The position numbers and the translations under genes are program-made. Positions 1 to 7,249 of a stretch of DNA of 21,612 nt are shown here, in pieces; within the stretch, counting starts at the first letter, position 1; every line of letters begins with the position of its first letter. The stretch spans positions 1 to 21,612 of IMG/VR virus record IMGVR_UViG_3300028840_000849; one strand, written 5' to 3'. Under the pieces are notes generated by a model, which worked only from the letters and a program-made list of their open reading frames with translations, had not been told where the DNA came from and did not search any database. The DNA comes from a virus.

Positions 1-1641
1 GCACCAGTGTTCCGCATACACCCTCCACAGCTCAAGTTGCTCAATGGCTGACATGTCATTCCTCAGCACGCTGTCTTCGGGAGCGGTGCGCGGGAAGGAG
101 AATACAGCCGATGTTGACTCCTTACCTAGCTCATCCTCTACGGGCACTCCTTGGTCTTTGAGGAAGCTGTAAAGTGGGTCTTTTTTATCTGTACGGACAG
201 TTCGTATATAATACTCAGAATAGCTAGGATGAATCCCAGAAGAACAGCCAACAAGCTGAGACACAGTGCCACTAGGTTTGACACAACTGATCGCAGCCGC
301 TGGGTTAATTCCCAAGAGGCCAGCCCACTTTTGATTGACTTCCACTGCATGTTCGCGTAGCTCCTCTAGTACGTCTGCCAGTGTGTCTGTGCTCTTGCAC
401 CCAAACCATGCAAAGTGCCCGGACTTATCATTACCGGACAGGAAAGCATGATCCATGATGCCAGTGAAACTTACTCCTAAGAGTGCTTCTTCCTTGGTGT
501 TCTTCTCCCACGCTTTACTGAGGTAGCGGAAGTCTGTGAGTGTTGCTTGCATCGTTCCGAGGATTGTGGCGTACTCAACTTTCCGCTTAATATCAGGGAG
601 TGTATCGTCGGGACGAACCACGACTTCGGTGAGATTGCAGAACTGTTTATTACGTAGTATGATCTCTGAACAGGGGTTCGTTCCAAACTCATAGTTAGCA
701 TCCCGTCTTCCGTTACGTGCAGCAATCTTCTGACTAGCTACTCGGTTGAAGATTCCTCGCTCTCCTGACTTGCTCTCGTAGAGGGCTGTCCACTCTTTGA
801 GGAAGGCACCAACGTCAGGTGACTCGGTGTAGCAGACTGAGTTGTTGGCGAGTGCCCTTTGGTTGTTGTCGAGCCACCACTGTCCTGTTTTTGCATTACG
901 GAGTCTATCGTCCGTAAGATTCGAGAGGCTGATGAGAGCACTTCTACGCACGCCACCGACAACAACAATGTCTGCAACTTTACAGACAACATCGTGGACT
1001 TCGAGACTGTTAAGCTTTCTTCCTGCGGCATTGCGGAATACCTCTATAGTGAACTCAAATAGTTCGACAAGGGGTTCAGGCCCAGATGCCCGTCCACCAA
1101 ACGTCTTGAGGCGGGAGCCTGCGGGTCGAACTCTAGACACGTCCCATTTGGGTACTTTACCGCCATACAGGAGGCTGACAAGCTCACGATATGAACTCGC
1201 CCATCCGATCTTGCTGTCCGGTACAACAATGGTAGTGTCTGTGTCATGGAACTCCTCTGCTACAGTGGGAAGGTTAGTAATATACTGGCGCTCAACGCTA
1301 AAACCAACGCCCGTGCCACACAACAGCACGTACATGATTTCATCGAATGCGCGTATGTCATCCACAGCACGATAGCTACAGTTATATCCAGCGACATTAT
1401 CACGCTCCAGAGCCTTACCCGCTGTCATCATACAGCGCATCGAGGGCATTACTTCATGATCCAGTATAGCACCCCGTATGCAATCGCGGAGAGTAGCATC
1501 ATCGCCAAAAACGCTGGGATGCTTTTCAGCAAAGAAATTGACATATCTGTCAACAGTCTCAGGCCAGTCTTCACGCCGCTTCTCCTCATCAGACCACTTG
1601 GCATAGCGGCTTTTGTGGATGTATGATTGGTAGTCATCCAT
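1..1641 (-). CDS. nrdJ: Adenosylcobalamin-dependent class II ribonucleotide reductase, 3' end cut by window edge
   Basis: Reduces ribonucleotides to deoxyribonucleotides with a B12 radical cofactor, feeding phage DNA synthesis. I translated an open frame of 547 codons with no stop before the left edge. It resembles the monomeric Lactobacillus-type triphosphate reductase (about 740 residues), so roughly 190 C-terminal residues are outside. Seen: YNCSY with C88, the CGTGVGFSVER block near 108-118, RPAGSRLKTFGGRASG near 172-187, VGGVRRSALISLS near 228-240, and GTNPCSEI with C324 (thiyl radical position) and E326. C335 lies 11 residues after C324, matching the C408/C419 spacing of the Lactobacillus enzyme, so C88/C335 are the likely redox pair. 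The ATG overlaps the upstream stop (TGATG), suggesting translational coupling. One CTCCTAAGAG palindrome lies inside at 474-483. The catalytic family is confident; substrate level (NTP or NDP) is inferred. Confidence 0.93.
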   Translation of the reverse strand, partial: MDDYQSYIHKSRYAKWSDEEKRREDWPETVDRYVNFFAEKHPSVFGDDATLRDCIRGAILDHEVMPSMRCMMTAGKALERDNVAGYNCSYRAVDDIRAFDEIMYVLLCGTGVGFSVERQYITNLPTVAEEFHDTDTTIVVPDSKIGWASSYRELVSLLYGGKVPKWDVSRVRPAGSRLKTFGGRASGPEPLVELFEFTIEVFRNAAGRKLNSLEVHDVVCKVADIVVVGGVRRSALISLSNLTDDRLRNAKTGQWWLDNNQRALANNSVCYTESPDVGAFLKEWTALYESKSGERGIFNRVASQKIAARNGRRDANYEFGTNPCSEIILRNKQFCNLTEVVVRPDDTLPDIKRKVEYATILGTMQATLTDFRYLSKAWEKNTKEEALLGVSFTGIMDHAFLSGNDKSGHFAWFGCKSTDTLADVLEELREHAVEVNQKWAGLLGINPAAAISCVKPSGTVSQLVGCSSGIHPSYSEYYIRTVRTDKKDPLYSFLKDQGVPVEDELGKESTSAVFSFPRTAPEDSVLRNDMSAIEQLELWRVYAEHWC

Positions 1642-2048
1642 CAGTAGTCTACCTTGCCAGCAGCAATCAGAGCACGGATGTCGTTCTTAATCTGGGCTGG
1701 CTGTGGGAAGTTATTGGCGTCGAACCACTCATCGACCAACGAGCTGATCTGACCATCGGTTACGTTACCATCATTACCAAGGCGAGAGCCGACCAGTACG
1801 TTGACCTGCACAGCGTCCACCAATGGCCCACCGGGGAACTCGTGGATGAAGCCAGTGGCAGGAGCAGCAGGCTCCACGTCCAGAAAGTAGGTCTGTGTCG
1901 TGTCCAGCACGTCAGTAGCTGGCGCACCATTCACGATGTAATCGTCGGGGTAGACGAAGTTGTGCTTCTTCTCGCCCTCGCAGATCCAGTCGAACAACTC
2001 GTTGCCTGTCTGACTGATAGGAAAGTTCTTTGGCAGTTTCTTAGCCAC
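1641..2048 (-). CDS. Conserved-looking protein of unknown function, GTG start
   Basis: Predicted 135 residues. The start is taken as GTG at 2048 because a strong AGGAGG lies 9 nt upstream; an in-frame ATG further upstream has no ribosome site and would overlap the preceding small gene more deeply. The product is acidic, begins MAKKLPKNFPISQ, and has a Pro/Ala-rich middle and a C-terminal helix ending IRALIAAGKVDY. No catalytic motif, signal peptide or membrane segment is visible. It sits directly before nrdJ with a 1-nt overlap (TGATG), so it may be co-translated with the reductase. I do not recognise a family. Confidence 0.75.
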   Translation of the reverse strand: MAKKLPKNFPISQTGNELFDWICEGEKKHNFVYPDDYIVNGAPATDVLDTTQTYFLDVEPAAPATGFIHEFPGGPLVDAVQVNVLVGSRLGNDGNVTDGQISSLVDEWFDANNFPQPAQIKNDIRALIAAGKVDY

Positions 2049-2178
2049 GGTAGAATACCTCCTTCGGCACACGCCGATAACAAGTCACTGGTTTGTAAGA
2101 AGTTTGCCTACGTCCTGCACGCTGTTCCGTAGTGGCGTAGGGCAGGTACACGTATTTCTTGTCACAGTATGGGATCAT
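2041..2178 (-). CDS. Small basic protein, 45 residues, unknown
   Basis: A 45-residue ORF beginning MIPYCDKKYVYLPYATTEQR. It starts 1 nt after the stop of the two-helix membrane protein gene, with GAGG 7 nt upstream of the ATG, and overlaps the next gene's GTG by 8 nt. That is the same packing used throughout this operon. It is rich in Tyr, Arg and Lys (YLPYATTEQRAGRRQ, then TCYRRVPKEVFYRG) with two Cys, and could be a small nucleic-acid-binding or host-takeover peptide, but nothing proves this. It is supported by context and ribosome site only. Confidence 0.6.
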   Translation of the reverse strand: MIPYCDKKYVYLPYATTEQRAGRRQTSYKPVTCYRRVPKEVFYRG

Positions 2179-2179
2179 G

Positions 2180-2359
2180 TCAGTCCCTCGTCGTATAGTA
2201 AGTCACAGCTACACCGAAAGAAATCCCGTATATCAGCACCAACGGGGTGATCGGCGACGGCGGTTGCATTCCACCGTATAGCACTATGAACGTGTACGTG
2301 AACGTAGCAAGGATGCTACTCAGGTAGAATACACCAACTGCTGCTAGTAGTTTACGCAT
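2180..2359 (-). CDS. Small two-helix membrane protein
   Basis: 59 residues from ATG 2359 (MRKLLAAVGVFYLSS). Two hydrophobic segments, about residues 4-28 and 38-54, are separated by a short Pro-rich turn (GGMQPPSPITP), so a hairpin in the inner membrane is likely. The start is chosen because it follows the upstream stop by 1 nt; a longer in-frame ORF upstream overlaps the preceding gene heavily. The ribosome site is weak, consistent with coupling to the upstream gene. Topology would fit a small holin-like or membrane-modifying phage protein, but no endolysin is visible, so this is only a possibility. Confidence 0.65.
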   Translation of the reverse strand: MRKLLAAVGVFYLSSILATFTYTFIVLYGGMQPPSPITPLVLIYGISFGVAVTYYTTRD

Positions 2360-2360
2360 G

Positions 2361-2645
2361 TCAGCACCACGGGAACGTGAAGTAAAGGGCCATAAAGGCA
2401 CCACCAAAAACGAAGCTAGCAACACCCCACCAGAAATTACCTAGAGCACGCTTGTTCGCCTCACTGTAATACAGGTCGTGGTAGGAATCACGGACCTCCT
2501 CAGTAGCTTTGATCCTCGCCTTGAGTTTCTCGATCTCCTCAGCGTGTGAGCGGCTATGACTCTCCTTCCGGTGTAGCGTAGCCTGCATACGGCGGTTTAT
2601 CTTAGCCCACTCAGTACTGGTAATGTTTGGCACTTTCTTACTCAT
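2361..2645 (-). CDS. Coiled-coil protein with C-terminal membrane anchor
   Basis: 94 residues. Residues about 15-65 are charged and heptad-like (for example SHAEEIEKLKARIKATEEVR), giving a short coiled coil. Residues about 69-91 are hydrophobic and aromatic and end in FTFPWC, a C-terminal transmembrane anchor. GGAG lies 6-7 nt before the ATG, and the gene overlaps the upstream stop by 8 nt. The arrangement suggests a cytoplasmic rod tethered to the inner membrane. Function is unknown; together with the neighbouring two-helix protein it forms a small membrane-protein cluster. Confidence 0.7.
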   Translation of the reverse strand: MSKKVPNITSTEWAKINRRMQATLHRKESHSRSHAEEIEKLKARIKATEEVRDSYHDLYYSEANKRALGNFWWGVASFVFGGAFMALYFTFPWC

Positions 2646-2889
2646 TGTTCACTCCAAAAGGGTCTGGGTCGTCAGTGCACATAAAGCCAGCAGCTTCATA
2701 TCCATCAGCTAACATACGAGCCTGTAACTCGTAGTTAGACTCAATCAGTTTTATGATATTATCAGCACTGGTGATGCACTCTTCTTCAGTAGCAAAGGGC
2801 TGTCCTAGCTGCTCGATAGAGTTCATGTCCGGCTGTCCCCCGTCAAACACGAGGACAGACCAGAGAGCAAAGGCTGCGGCACTAATCAT
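2638..2889 (-). CDS. Small protein with hydrophobic N terminus, unknown
   Basis: 83 residues from ATG 2889. AGGAG lies 10 nt upstream, inside the end of the preceding gene; a GTG at 2910 is possible but would overlap that gene. The N terminus (MISAAAFALWSVLVFDGG) is a hydrophobic stretch that could be a signal or a single membrane segment. The rest is acidic and helical, with two Cys (EEECITSADN and AGFMCTDDPDPF). It overlaps the next gene by 8 nt. If exported, the two Cys could form a disulfide. Family not recognised. Confidence 0.65.
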   Translation of the reverse strand: MISAAAFALWSVLVFDGGQPDMNSIEQLGQPFATEEECITSADNIIKLIESNYELQARMLADGYEAAGFMCTDDPDPFGVNNE

Positions 2890-2890
2890 G

Positions 2891-3061
2891 TTAGATAAAC
2901 TCCTCTTCACCTAGAGGAATCGCTGGGTCGATCAGCTTGCCGACGGCTTCATTGAGAGCAGCTATAGACGCCGCGATGTACGCCTCATTGCCCTTGCTAA
3001 CGACAAAGCCATTCTGAAGAATGGTAATCATAATCTGTTCAGGTTGGTTCTGGTTGCTCAT
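2891..3061 (-). CDS. Small protein of 56 residues, unknown
   Basis: Start ATG 3061 is set by a very good AAGGAG 8 nt upstream; a longer reading to 3106 would overlap the DUF3310 gene and has no ribosome site. The product (MSNQNQPEQIMITILQNGFV) ends IPLGEEEFI and looks like a short beta-strand/helix domain. The stop is followed by a single base and the next ATG. The palindrome GCTCCTAAGAGC (3078-3089) lies between the ribosome site and the upstream gene and covers that gene's stop codon. No function can be assigned. Confidence 0.68.
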   Translation of the reverse strand: MSNQNQPEQIMITILQNGFVVSKGNEAYIAASIAALNEAVGKLIDPAIPLGEEEFI

Positions 3062-3081
3062 AATCTTATCTCCTTTTGCTC

Positions 3082-3369
3082 CTAAGAGCGGTTTAGACGT
3101 AGCCAATCACGATACTTGTTACTCTTGTCGATGTCCTCTTTTAACTCCCCCTTGTCTCCTGCACGCAAGCGGTACTTGAGGATGTTACCAAGTAGATAGC
3201 CCTCGAACTGCTCGGGGGTCAGTGCCCTCTGGATGATATCGATGACTTCAATCCCTTCTGCAATCTGGTAGTGACTTGGATAGTTCACTACGTCATCAGA
3301 GACAACCCGCTTGAGACTTGCTGTGCCGAGATCCTCATCAAGAAGCATCTCTGTCGCTCCATCGCTCAT
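3082..3369 (-). CDS. DUF3310 family protein
   Basis: 95 residues. The signature VNYPSHYQ (28-35), GIEVIDIIQ (39-47), EGYLLGNILKYRLRAGDKG (56-74) and a C-terminal KYRDWL match the DUF3310 family common in phage replication modules, sometimes labelled nucleotide-kinase-like. The biochemical role is not established. The first 25 residues are a variable acidic lead-in. Start ATG 3369 overlaps the upstream TAA (TAATG), with GGAGG 9 nt upstream. The stop codon lies inside a CTCCTAAGAG palindrome. The family call rests on motif memory rather than a search. Confidence 0.82.
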   Translation of the reverse strand: MSDGATEMLLDEDLGTASLKRVVSDDVVNYPSHYQIAEGIEVIDIIQRALTPEQFEGYLLGNILKYRLRAGDKGELKEDIDKSNKYRDWLRLNRS

Positions 3370-3665
3370 TAGTGCAGCCCTCCCTCTATGTTACCTCCAC
3401 CAAACTCAGCTAGTGCGTCAGCAGTATCCTGAGCCTCCTTGATACCCTGAACCATCATGTCAAACGCCTTGGCTATGATGTAGGAGTTCTTCAGGTCATC
3501 GTCCATGTCGTGCGGGTCAGCGTGAGTTTCTTCAGCCTCAATCACTAAGCCCTTGCAGCTAGCCCATACAATAGTGCACGCCGTGATAGGATCACTCTGA
3601 AGGAGATCCACCATCTCATCATCATCGTATATCCGCTGTTCAATGTCCAGTTCATCAAAGTCCAT
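3369..3665 (-). CDS. Small acidic protein, unknown
   Basis: 98 residues from ATG 3665, chosen because AGGGG lies 7 nt upstream and the ATG follows the exonuclease stop by one base. A longer open frame to 3926 runs antiparallel to nothing useful and overlaps the exonuclease gene. The protein is strongly acidic at the N terminus (MDFDELDIEQRIYDDDEMVD) and otherwise helical, ending in a Gly-rich tail (EFGGGNIEGGLH). It could be a small DNA-mimic or partner of the neighbouring nuclease, but no motif shows this. Confidence 0.72.
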   Translation of the reverse strand: MDFDELDIEQRIYDDDEMVDLLQSDPITACTIVWASCKGLVIEAEETHADPHDMDDDLKNSYIIAKAFDMMVQGIKEAQDTADALAEFGGGNIEGGLH

Positions 3666-3666
3666 G

Positions 3667-4413
3667 TTAAAGCCCCTGTTGTGTAAGTTTAACTCTCTTG
3701 CTCTCGCCCTTATCTGCGAGACGGCTCCTACTCCAAGTACCACAGTCCTGACACTGGTATTGCTGGTACACCATTGTCCTCGTCTTTGCCTTACCCTGCT
3801 TGGTAACGTGAGTACCACCACAGTTCGGACAGACGGCTTGTTCGCTATTCGCAAATAGCGCACGGTTAGGATGCCTGTCAATCCAAGGAAGCATGCGCTC
3901 GTACAGCAGCTCCAGCAGCTTAACATCCTGAATGTTATACTTTTTCATGCGGCCCCATGCTGGCTTGTCACCAGCCATGCACTTAACCCACAGCTCATGT
4001 CCCTCGTGCTCGTGCTTCTTGCCAAGCCCAAGCCTACTGGCTACGTAGTCCAGCTTGTTGCTGGGGAACTTGAACTTGCCGCGAATCACGCGGTACAGAT
4101 CAATCTGCTGGTACGGGCTAGGTGGATCATACCCATCAAGTAGAAAGTCCTTGTTGATTGTCGGGATGTCAAACTTGGTGCCGTTGTAGTGAACAACAGC
4201 ATCAGCCTCGTGTAACAGTTCCCATAGCGTATCCATCATGTCTTTGTCGTTGCGCGACTTGAAGATAACCTTCTTCTCACCGTGCCACTTAGCAGCAAAG
4301 CAGAGTGTGTAACTGCTCTCCATGAGTTGCTTGGTCGAGACTGTCTGCTTGAACAGCCCCCAGACATGCGCTGTGTTAGGGCTTGTCTCGATGTCTATGT
4401 GTAGGAGTTTCAT
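3667..4413 (-). CDS. DnaQ-like 3'-5' exonuclease with C-terminal zinc ribbon
   Basis: 248 residues. An RNase H-fold DEDDy exonuclease is indicated by LHIDIET (D7, E9), VHYNGTKFDIP (N77, F81, D82) and KYNIQDVKLLE (Y159, D163). After about residue 190 there is a zinc ribbon with CPNCGG (C195, C198) and CQDCG (C221, C224). The domain likely degrades single-stranded 3' ends or proofreads; the ribbon probably binds DNA or a partner. The ATG overlaps the stop of the endonuclease I gene (ATGA), with GGGAG 6 nt upstream. The polymerase has its own exonuclease domain, so this is an extra activity, probably for recombination or nucleotide salvage. Confidence 0.85.
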   Translation of the reverse strand: MKLLHIDIETSPNTAHVWGLFKQTVSTKQLMESSYTLCFAAKWHGEKKVIFKSRNDKDMMDTLWELLHEADAVVHYNGTKFDIPTINKDFLLDGYDPPSPYQQIDLYRVIRGKFKFPSNKLDYVASRLGLGKKHEHEGHELWVKCMAGDKPAWGRMKKYNIQDVKLLELLYERMLPWIDRHPNRALFANSEQAVCPNCGGTHVTKQGKAKTRTMVYQQYQCQDCGTWSRSRLADKGESKRVKLTQQGL

Positions 4414-4811
4414 TTAATTCTCCCGATGTCGTTAATGTGGAAGTACCGGAAGCCGTGTCGGTTGCACCAGTCTCCCATACTCATCTTCGCTCCTTTGCGT
4501 ACCTTCTTCTCGGGATTAGAGAAGCAGAATACTAGCTCTTTATCTGACTCTTCAGCCTCTAACTGATCCCTAACAGCCAAGTATTTGGCTTGATCCCCGC
4601 TCCTGAAGAAGCCCTTCACTTCGATCAGTATGTCATCCTTAACGAAGTCCGGCTTGTACTTACGCTCCATGACGTAGGGTACATCGTAAGGCTCATACTC
4701 CCAATCTTCTCCTAAGAGCAAACTCGCCTTGTGTTCGAGAGCACTCTTGAACTTGCCAATCTTCTTGGGCTTACAGTTCGACCTCTTCGTCCTGCTCCGA
4801 GCTTTTCTCAT
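4410..4811 (-). CDS. T7-type endonuclease I (Holliday junction resolvase)
   Basis: 133 residues. The pattern SALEHK (E26), YKPDF (D55) and LIEVKG (E64, K66) matches the catalytic E20/D55/E65/K67 arrangement of phage T7 gp3. That enzyme resolves branched DNA and helps break down host DNA. A very basic N terminus precedes the core. Length is slightly below T7's 149. The start overlaps the preceding gene by 41 nt; GGAAG lies 6 nt before the ATG and no later in-frame start precedes the catalytic core. A CTCCTAAGAG palindrome at 4709-4718 encodes part of SLLLGED. Confidence 0.87.
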   Translation of the reverse strand: MRKARSRTKRSNCKPKKIGKFKSALEHKASLLLGEDWEYEPYDVPYVMERKYKPDFVKDDILIEVKGFFRSGDQAKYLAVRDQLEAEESDKELVFCFSNPEKKVRKGAKMSMGDWCNRHGFRYFHINDIGRIK

Positions 4812-5100
4812 TGAATTCTTCCTTTATCTTGGCATCCATGTATGCAACTTCCAGTTCACGCATTACTACAGCCAGTGAGGTGCGCATGCTCTCAAGGAAA
4901 TCTACTGCACTATTAAGTGTATCCTTGTCATCTACACTAAGGTAGAACGAACTAACACTGTGACCGTCATGGACTCTGAGGTCAACGGATAGGCTCACCT
5001 TGCCAGCAGCTTCTGTGTAGTCATCCATCGTAGCACTGATGTATGCGTCACTTTCCTGTGCAGGACGCAGGAACCGCCGATCTAATACTTGGGTGTCCAT
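4771..5100 (-). CDS. Unknown protein, 109 residues
   Basis: Begins MDTQVLDRRFLRPAQES. A beta-rich middle (KVSLSVDLRVHDG, SSFYLSVDDKD) is followed by a helix (VDFLESMRTSLAVVMREL) and a charged acidic tail. It overlaps the 5'-exonuclease end by 19 nt and the endonuclease I start by 41 nt. The ribosome site for this ATG is poor (GGAG 11 nt away), so translation may depend on the upstream gene; an internal Met at residue 25 is an alternative start. Its place between two nucleases suggests a DNA-metabolism role, but no motif confirms it. Confidence 0.7.
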   Translation of the reverse strand: MDTQVLDRRFLRPAQESDAYISATMDDYTEAAGKVSLSVDLRVHDGHSVSSFYLSVDDKDTLNSAVDFLESMRTSLAVVMRELEVAYMDAKIKEEFNEKSSEQDEEVEL

Positions 5101-5882
5101 AGTTCTTTACTCTCCTTCTCGTCTCGTAGCATCCACAGTAAACGGCCCATCTCAACGAGAGCCTCGTAGGGTTTCTCATAGGAGCTATACTCGTAAGCTT
5201 CCATGACCTGCCAAAACATATCTTCTTCAGTCTTACAGTCAGCGAGTAGCTTATCAGCAGTCTTCTTGCCTATCCTTGGAACACCCGGAATGTTGTCCGT
5301 GGTATCTCCAGTAAGCATCTGCCGATAGAAGCTGTACGCCGCCCCGTAGGGCGACACATCATACAGCCGATCAGTATTGTAGTTGTAGTGCCAGCCCTCT
5401 ACCATATCTAAGTCCTTGTCTATGGTACAGATTACTGACTCATTAGTTTGATTTATGGCTAGAGCATCATCGGCTTCCATGCCGGTGATTACCTCCGCCC
5501 CCCAATGGTCGATCATGTAGTTCCTGATGTTGTTGTAGTGTACCGGCTTGTTGTCTGGGCGTGTCCCTTTATAGGGGCGTATTGTTGCCACGCTGTCCCT
5601 AAAGTTAGAGCCGCCGCTGAGGAAAATCCGCATCTCATTGGCCTGCGTAGCATCCTCTACCCGTTCGAGTAGGTTTTTTACCAAGTGTAGCACGTGTGAC
5701 TTAGGTTCTGCCTCCACCAGTCTATTAATCTCATTTGGATCGCAACCGATAAGTTCGCAGTGCTCCTTAGCTTTCCCCGGTGTGGGGTGGATGAGTCCGT
5801 CAGGAGTTTCATAGACGGATTCCTCAGCAGCGAAACCTGTGATGTAAACTATAGGATCGCCGTCCACGAGAGCCGGGTTCAT
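5082..5882 (-). CDS. 5'-3' exonuclease / flap endonuclease
   Basis: 266 residues of the PIN-like FEN family (as in T5 D15, T7 gp6 and the PolI N-terminal domain). It removes RNA primers and 5' flaps; this polymerase lacks such a domain. Metal ligands seen: LVDGDP (D7, D9), MEADDA (E136, D138, D139), TIDKDLDM (D155, D157) and TGDTTDNIPG (D193, D196). A helix-hairpin-helix IPGVPRIGKKTADKLL follows at 198-213. The IRPYKGTR segment (101-108) is the usual arch residue block. The start codon directly abuts the ssDNA-binding protein stop, so the two are translationally coupled. Confidence 0.9.
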   Translation of the reverse strand: MNPALVDGDPIVYITGFAAEESVYETPDGLIHPTPGKAKEHCELIGCDPNEINRLVEAEPKSHVLHLVKNLLERVEDATQANEMRIFLSGGSNFRDSVATIRPYKGTRPDNKPVHYNNIRNYMIDHWGAEVITGMEADDALAINQTNESVICTIDKDLDMVEGWHYNYNTDRLYDVSPYGAAYSFYRQMLTGDTTDNIPGVPRIGKKTADKLLADCKTEEDMFWQVMEAYEYSSYEKPYEALVEMGRLLWMLRDEKESKELWTPKY

Positions 5883-6401
5883 CTACTCTGCCTCAGTCTT
5901 AGCCAGTGCTTCAGCTTCAGCCTTGTCAAGATCGCCAGTAGTGTATGCCTCGAAGTACCGAGCCACCCTCACTACGGCTTCCATGTAACCCTCAACATCG
6001 TCACCAGCGCCTATCTCGCCACATGCCCGCTGAGCCGCTGTGAGCGCGTTCTGGCGGTTAATGGTGCGCTCTGGTGCCAGAGGTTCAACCGGGAATGAAC
6101 GTCCTCCACGGAAGCCACCACCGCCTCCAGAGTTGCTCTTAGGAGCAGGAGTTGATGGTACAGCAGCCCCTGAACCAGCAGCCACGACAGTCAGTGACTT
6201 GATGTTGCGGTAGCCCTTGTCTGTCTGCTCGAAGGTAATCACTACTTCGTCGCCGACATTGGCGCTCCACTTCTTGAAGCCCCCACTGTACTCCTCACCG
6301 TCAATCGTGAACCGCTTAGTGACCTTCGGCCCCCACTTGGTATTCACATTAACGTCCATAACGTTCTGGACTACGCCCTGTTTCTCTAACAAATCACTCA
6401 C
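5883..6401 (-). CDS. Single-stranded DNA-binding protein (OB-fold, phage type)
   Basis: 172 residues from a GTG start with AAGGAG 8 nt upstream. An N-terminal beta-rich domain (about 8-75; KWGPKVTKRFTIDGEEYSG, VGDEVVITFEQ) looks like an OB fold. It is followed by a Pro/Ser/Gly linker with GGGGGFRGGRSF (about 93-104), then a helical domain (TINRQNALTAAQRACG) and an acidic C-terminal tail ending TEAE. OB fold, Gly-rich linker and acidic tail are typical of SSB-like proteins that recruit replisome partners. It is not a classical E. coli-type SSB. A consensus TTGACA-17-TATAAT promoter lies just upstream, giving a separate strong expression start. It contains a palindrome at 6136-6145. Confidence 0.75.
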   Translation of the reverse strand: MSDLLEKQGVVQNVMDVNVNTKWGPKVTKRFTIDGEEYSGGFKKWSANVGDEVVITFEQTDKGYRNIKSLTVVAAGSGAAVPSTPAPKSNSGGGGGFRGGRSFPVEPLAPERTINRQNALTAAQRACGEIGAGDDVEGYMEAVVRVARYFEAYTTGDLDKAEAEALAKTEAE

Positions 6402-6434
6402 TTTAAATCTCCTTTTTCACTATTCGTACCTATA

Positions 6435-6463
6435 ATTATACCACACATTTCAGGATTTGTCAA
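6435..6463 (-). promoter_or_regulatory. Perfect-consensus sigma70 promoter for the SSB gene
   Basis: Reading leftward, TTGACA (plus-strand TGTCAA 6458-6463), a 17-bp spacer and TATAAT (ATTATA 6435-6440). Both hexamers match consensus exactly. The -35 box lies inside the last codons of the coiled-coil gene and the -10 in the short gap. The start would fall near 6428, about 27 nt before the GTG of the SSB gene. Unlike two other internal promoters it has no CTCYTAAGAG site next to it. Confidence 0.88.
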
Positions 6464-6908
6464 GCCCATCACGGATGGCTCGTGCTAATTGTTCAAATAC
6501 ATTCCCGCCCGTATGGTGGGAGTTCTCTACAATCTGCGCAGCCCGTTCCATGCCATCACGTTTGCCTTTCGTATATTCCTCCACTAACTCAAGTTCTGCC
6601 GATTTAGCTAATGGGAGCAGCAGTTCATTCTCCTTCTCCAGTCCGGCGAGGCGCTCATGTGAATCAAGCAATGCTTGTCTATATGTAGCTTGACGTGCTT
6701 CGCTTGCTTGAATCTCTGCCTGCTCCTTCGCGTTTATTGCTGTAGATAATTCCAGCTCCAGTTCGGCTATAGTGGAAGAGACAACCGCATCATGGTAGGC
6801 TTCCAATTTTTGCTCAAGTTCAGCGATGCGCTTGCAGGCTTCCTCATACTTTTCCTTGTAGAAGTTATGCCCGCCTGTATCACCGTACAATGGTCTTTCT
6901 GATTCCAT
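6450..6908 (-). CDS. Coiled-coil protein, unknown
   Basis: 152 residues. The central 100 residues are heptad-rich coiled coil (KEKYEEACKRIAELEQKLEA, then HERLAGLEKENELL). A C-terminal domain contains KGKRDGMERAAQIVENSHH and ends QLARAIRDGLDKS. Many phage coiled-coil hypotheticals end similarly, but I cannot name a family. AAGGAG lies 6 nt before the ATG; the start overlaps the preceding gene by 29 nt. The protein is likely a cytoplasmic oligomer. Confidence 0.75.
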   Translation of the reverse strand: MESERPLYGDTGGHNFYKEKYEEACKRIAELEQKLEAYHDAVVSSTIAELELELSTAINAKEQAEIQASEARQATYRQALLDSHERLAGLEKENELLLPLAKSAELELVEEYTKGKRDGMERAAQIVENSHHTGGNVFEQLARAIRDGLDKS

Positions 6909-7086
6909 TATCCTCTCCTTCTATCTTTGTGATGAAGAACTCTTTACCCGGATGTAGGTCTTCCATGTGCCACTTCCAGACGAGAGCCTCGTTGTAGTTC
7001 TGAATGGGTCTGGACATGACCTGCCACAGACACTTCTGAGCGGTCACTCCAGAATACTGCATACATATATAATACGTAGTTACCAT
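6880..7086 (-). CDS. Small protein of 68-78 residues, unknown
   Basis: ATG 7086 (MVTTYYICMQYSGVT) has GGAG 6 nt upstream and is preferred. An in-frame ATG at 7116 would add ten residues but has no good ribosome site. The sequence has an alternating beta pattern and aromatic residues (NYNEALVWKWHMEDLHPGKE) and ends EGEDNGIRKTIVR. No membrane segment, signal or catalytic motif is seen. The start region is preceded by about 160 nt without a gene, so it may depend on read-through. Confidence 0.65.
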   Translation of the reverse strand: MVTTYYICMQYSGVTAQKCLWQVMSRPIQNYNEALVWKWHMEDLHPGKEFFITKIEGEDNGIRKTIVR

Positions 7087-7116
7087 GGCATGCTCCATCA
7101 TCCTCTCCAGAGTCAT

Positions 7117-7249
7117 GTAATTACTGGTCCCTTTTGGTAGGTGGCATCCCCGCTGGCTGGCTTACCCGTTTGTATGTAAGCAGTTAGCTATCCTAGGCTT
7201 AGCGCGGTGGTTACTCTGATCCAACAGCAACCAGCAGGGACACCATTAC
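7117..7249. other. Short intergenic gap with no recognised element
   Basis: This 133-nt gap between the exported-protein gene and the next small gene is unusual in an operon where most genes overlap. I looked for tRNA arms, a terminator and a promoter and found none that is convincing. Confidence 0.5.

Noticed and set aside
842-1375. Plus-strand ORF of 177 codons
   Set aside because: It is antisense to the well-supported nrdJ frame, lacks a ribosome site and has a composition expected of a shadow.
1623-2132. Plus-strand ORF of 169 codons
   Set aside because: It runs antisense to two overlapping minus-strand genes that have ribosome sites and operon spacing.
3369-3926. 185-codon minus-strand ORF including a Cys-rich N-terminal extension
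   Set aside because: The extension overlaps the exonuclease zinc ribbon in another frame; the ATG at 3665 has the ribosome site.
7117-7249. Possible tRNA or terminator in the gap
   Set aside because: No T-loop GTTCGA-like sequence, no acceptor pairing, and no hairpin followed by T residues on the minus strand.
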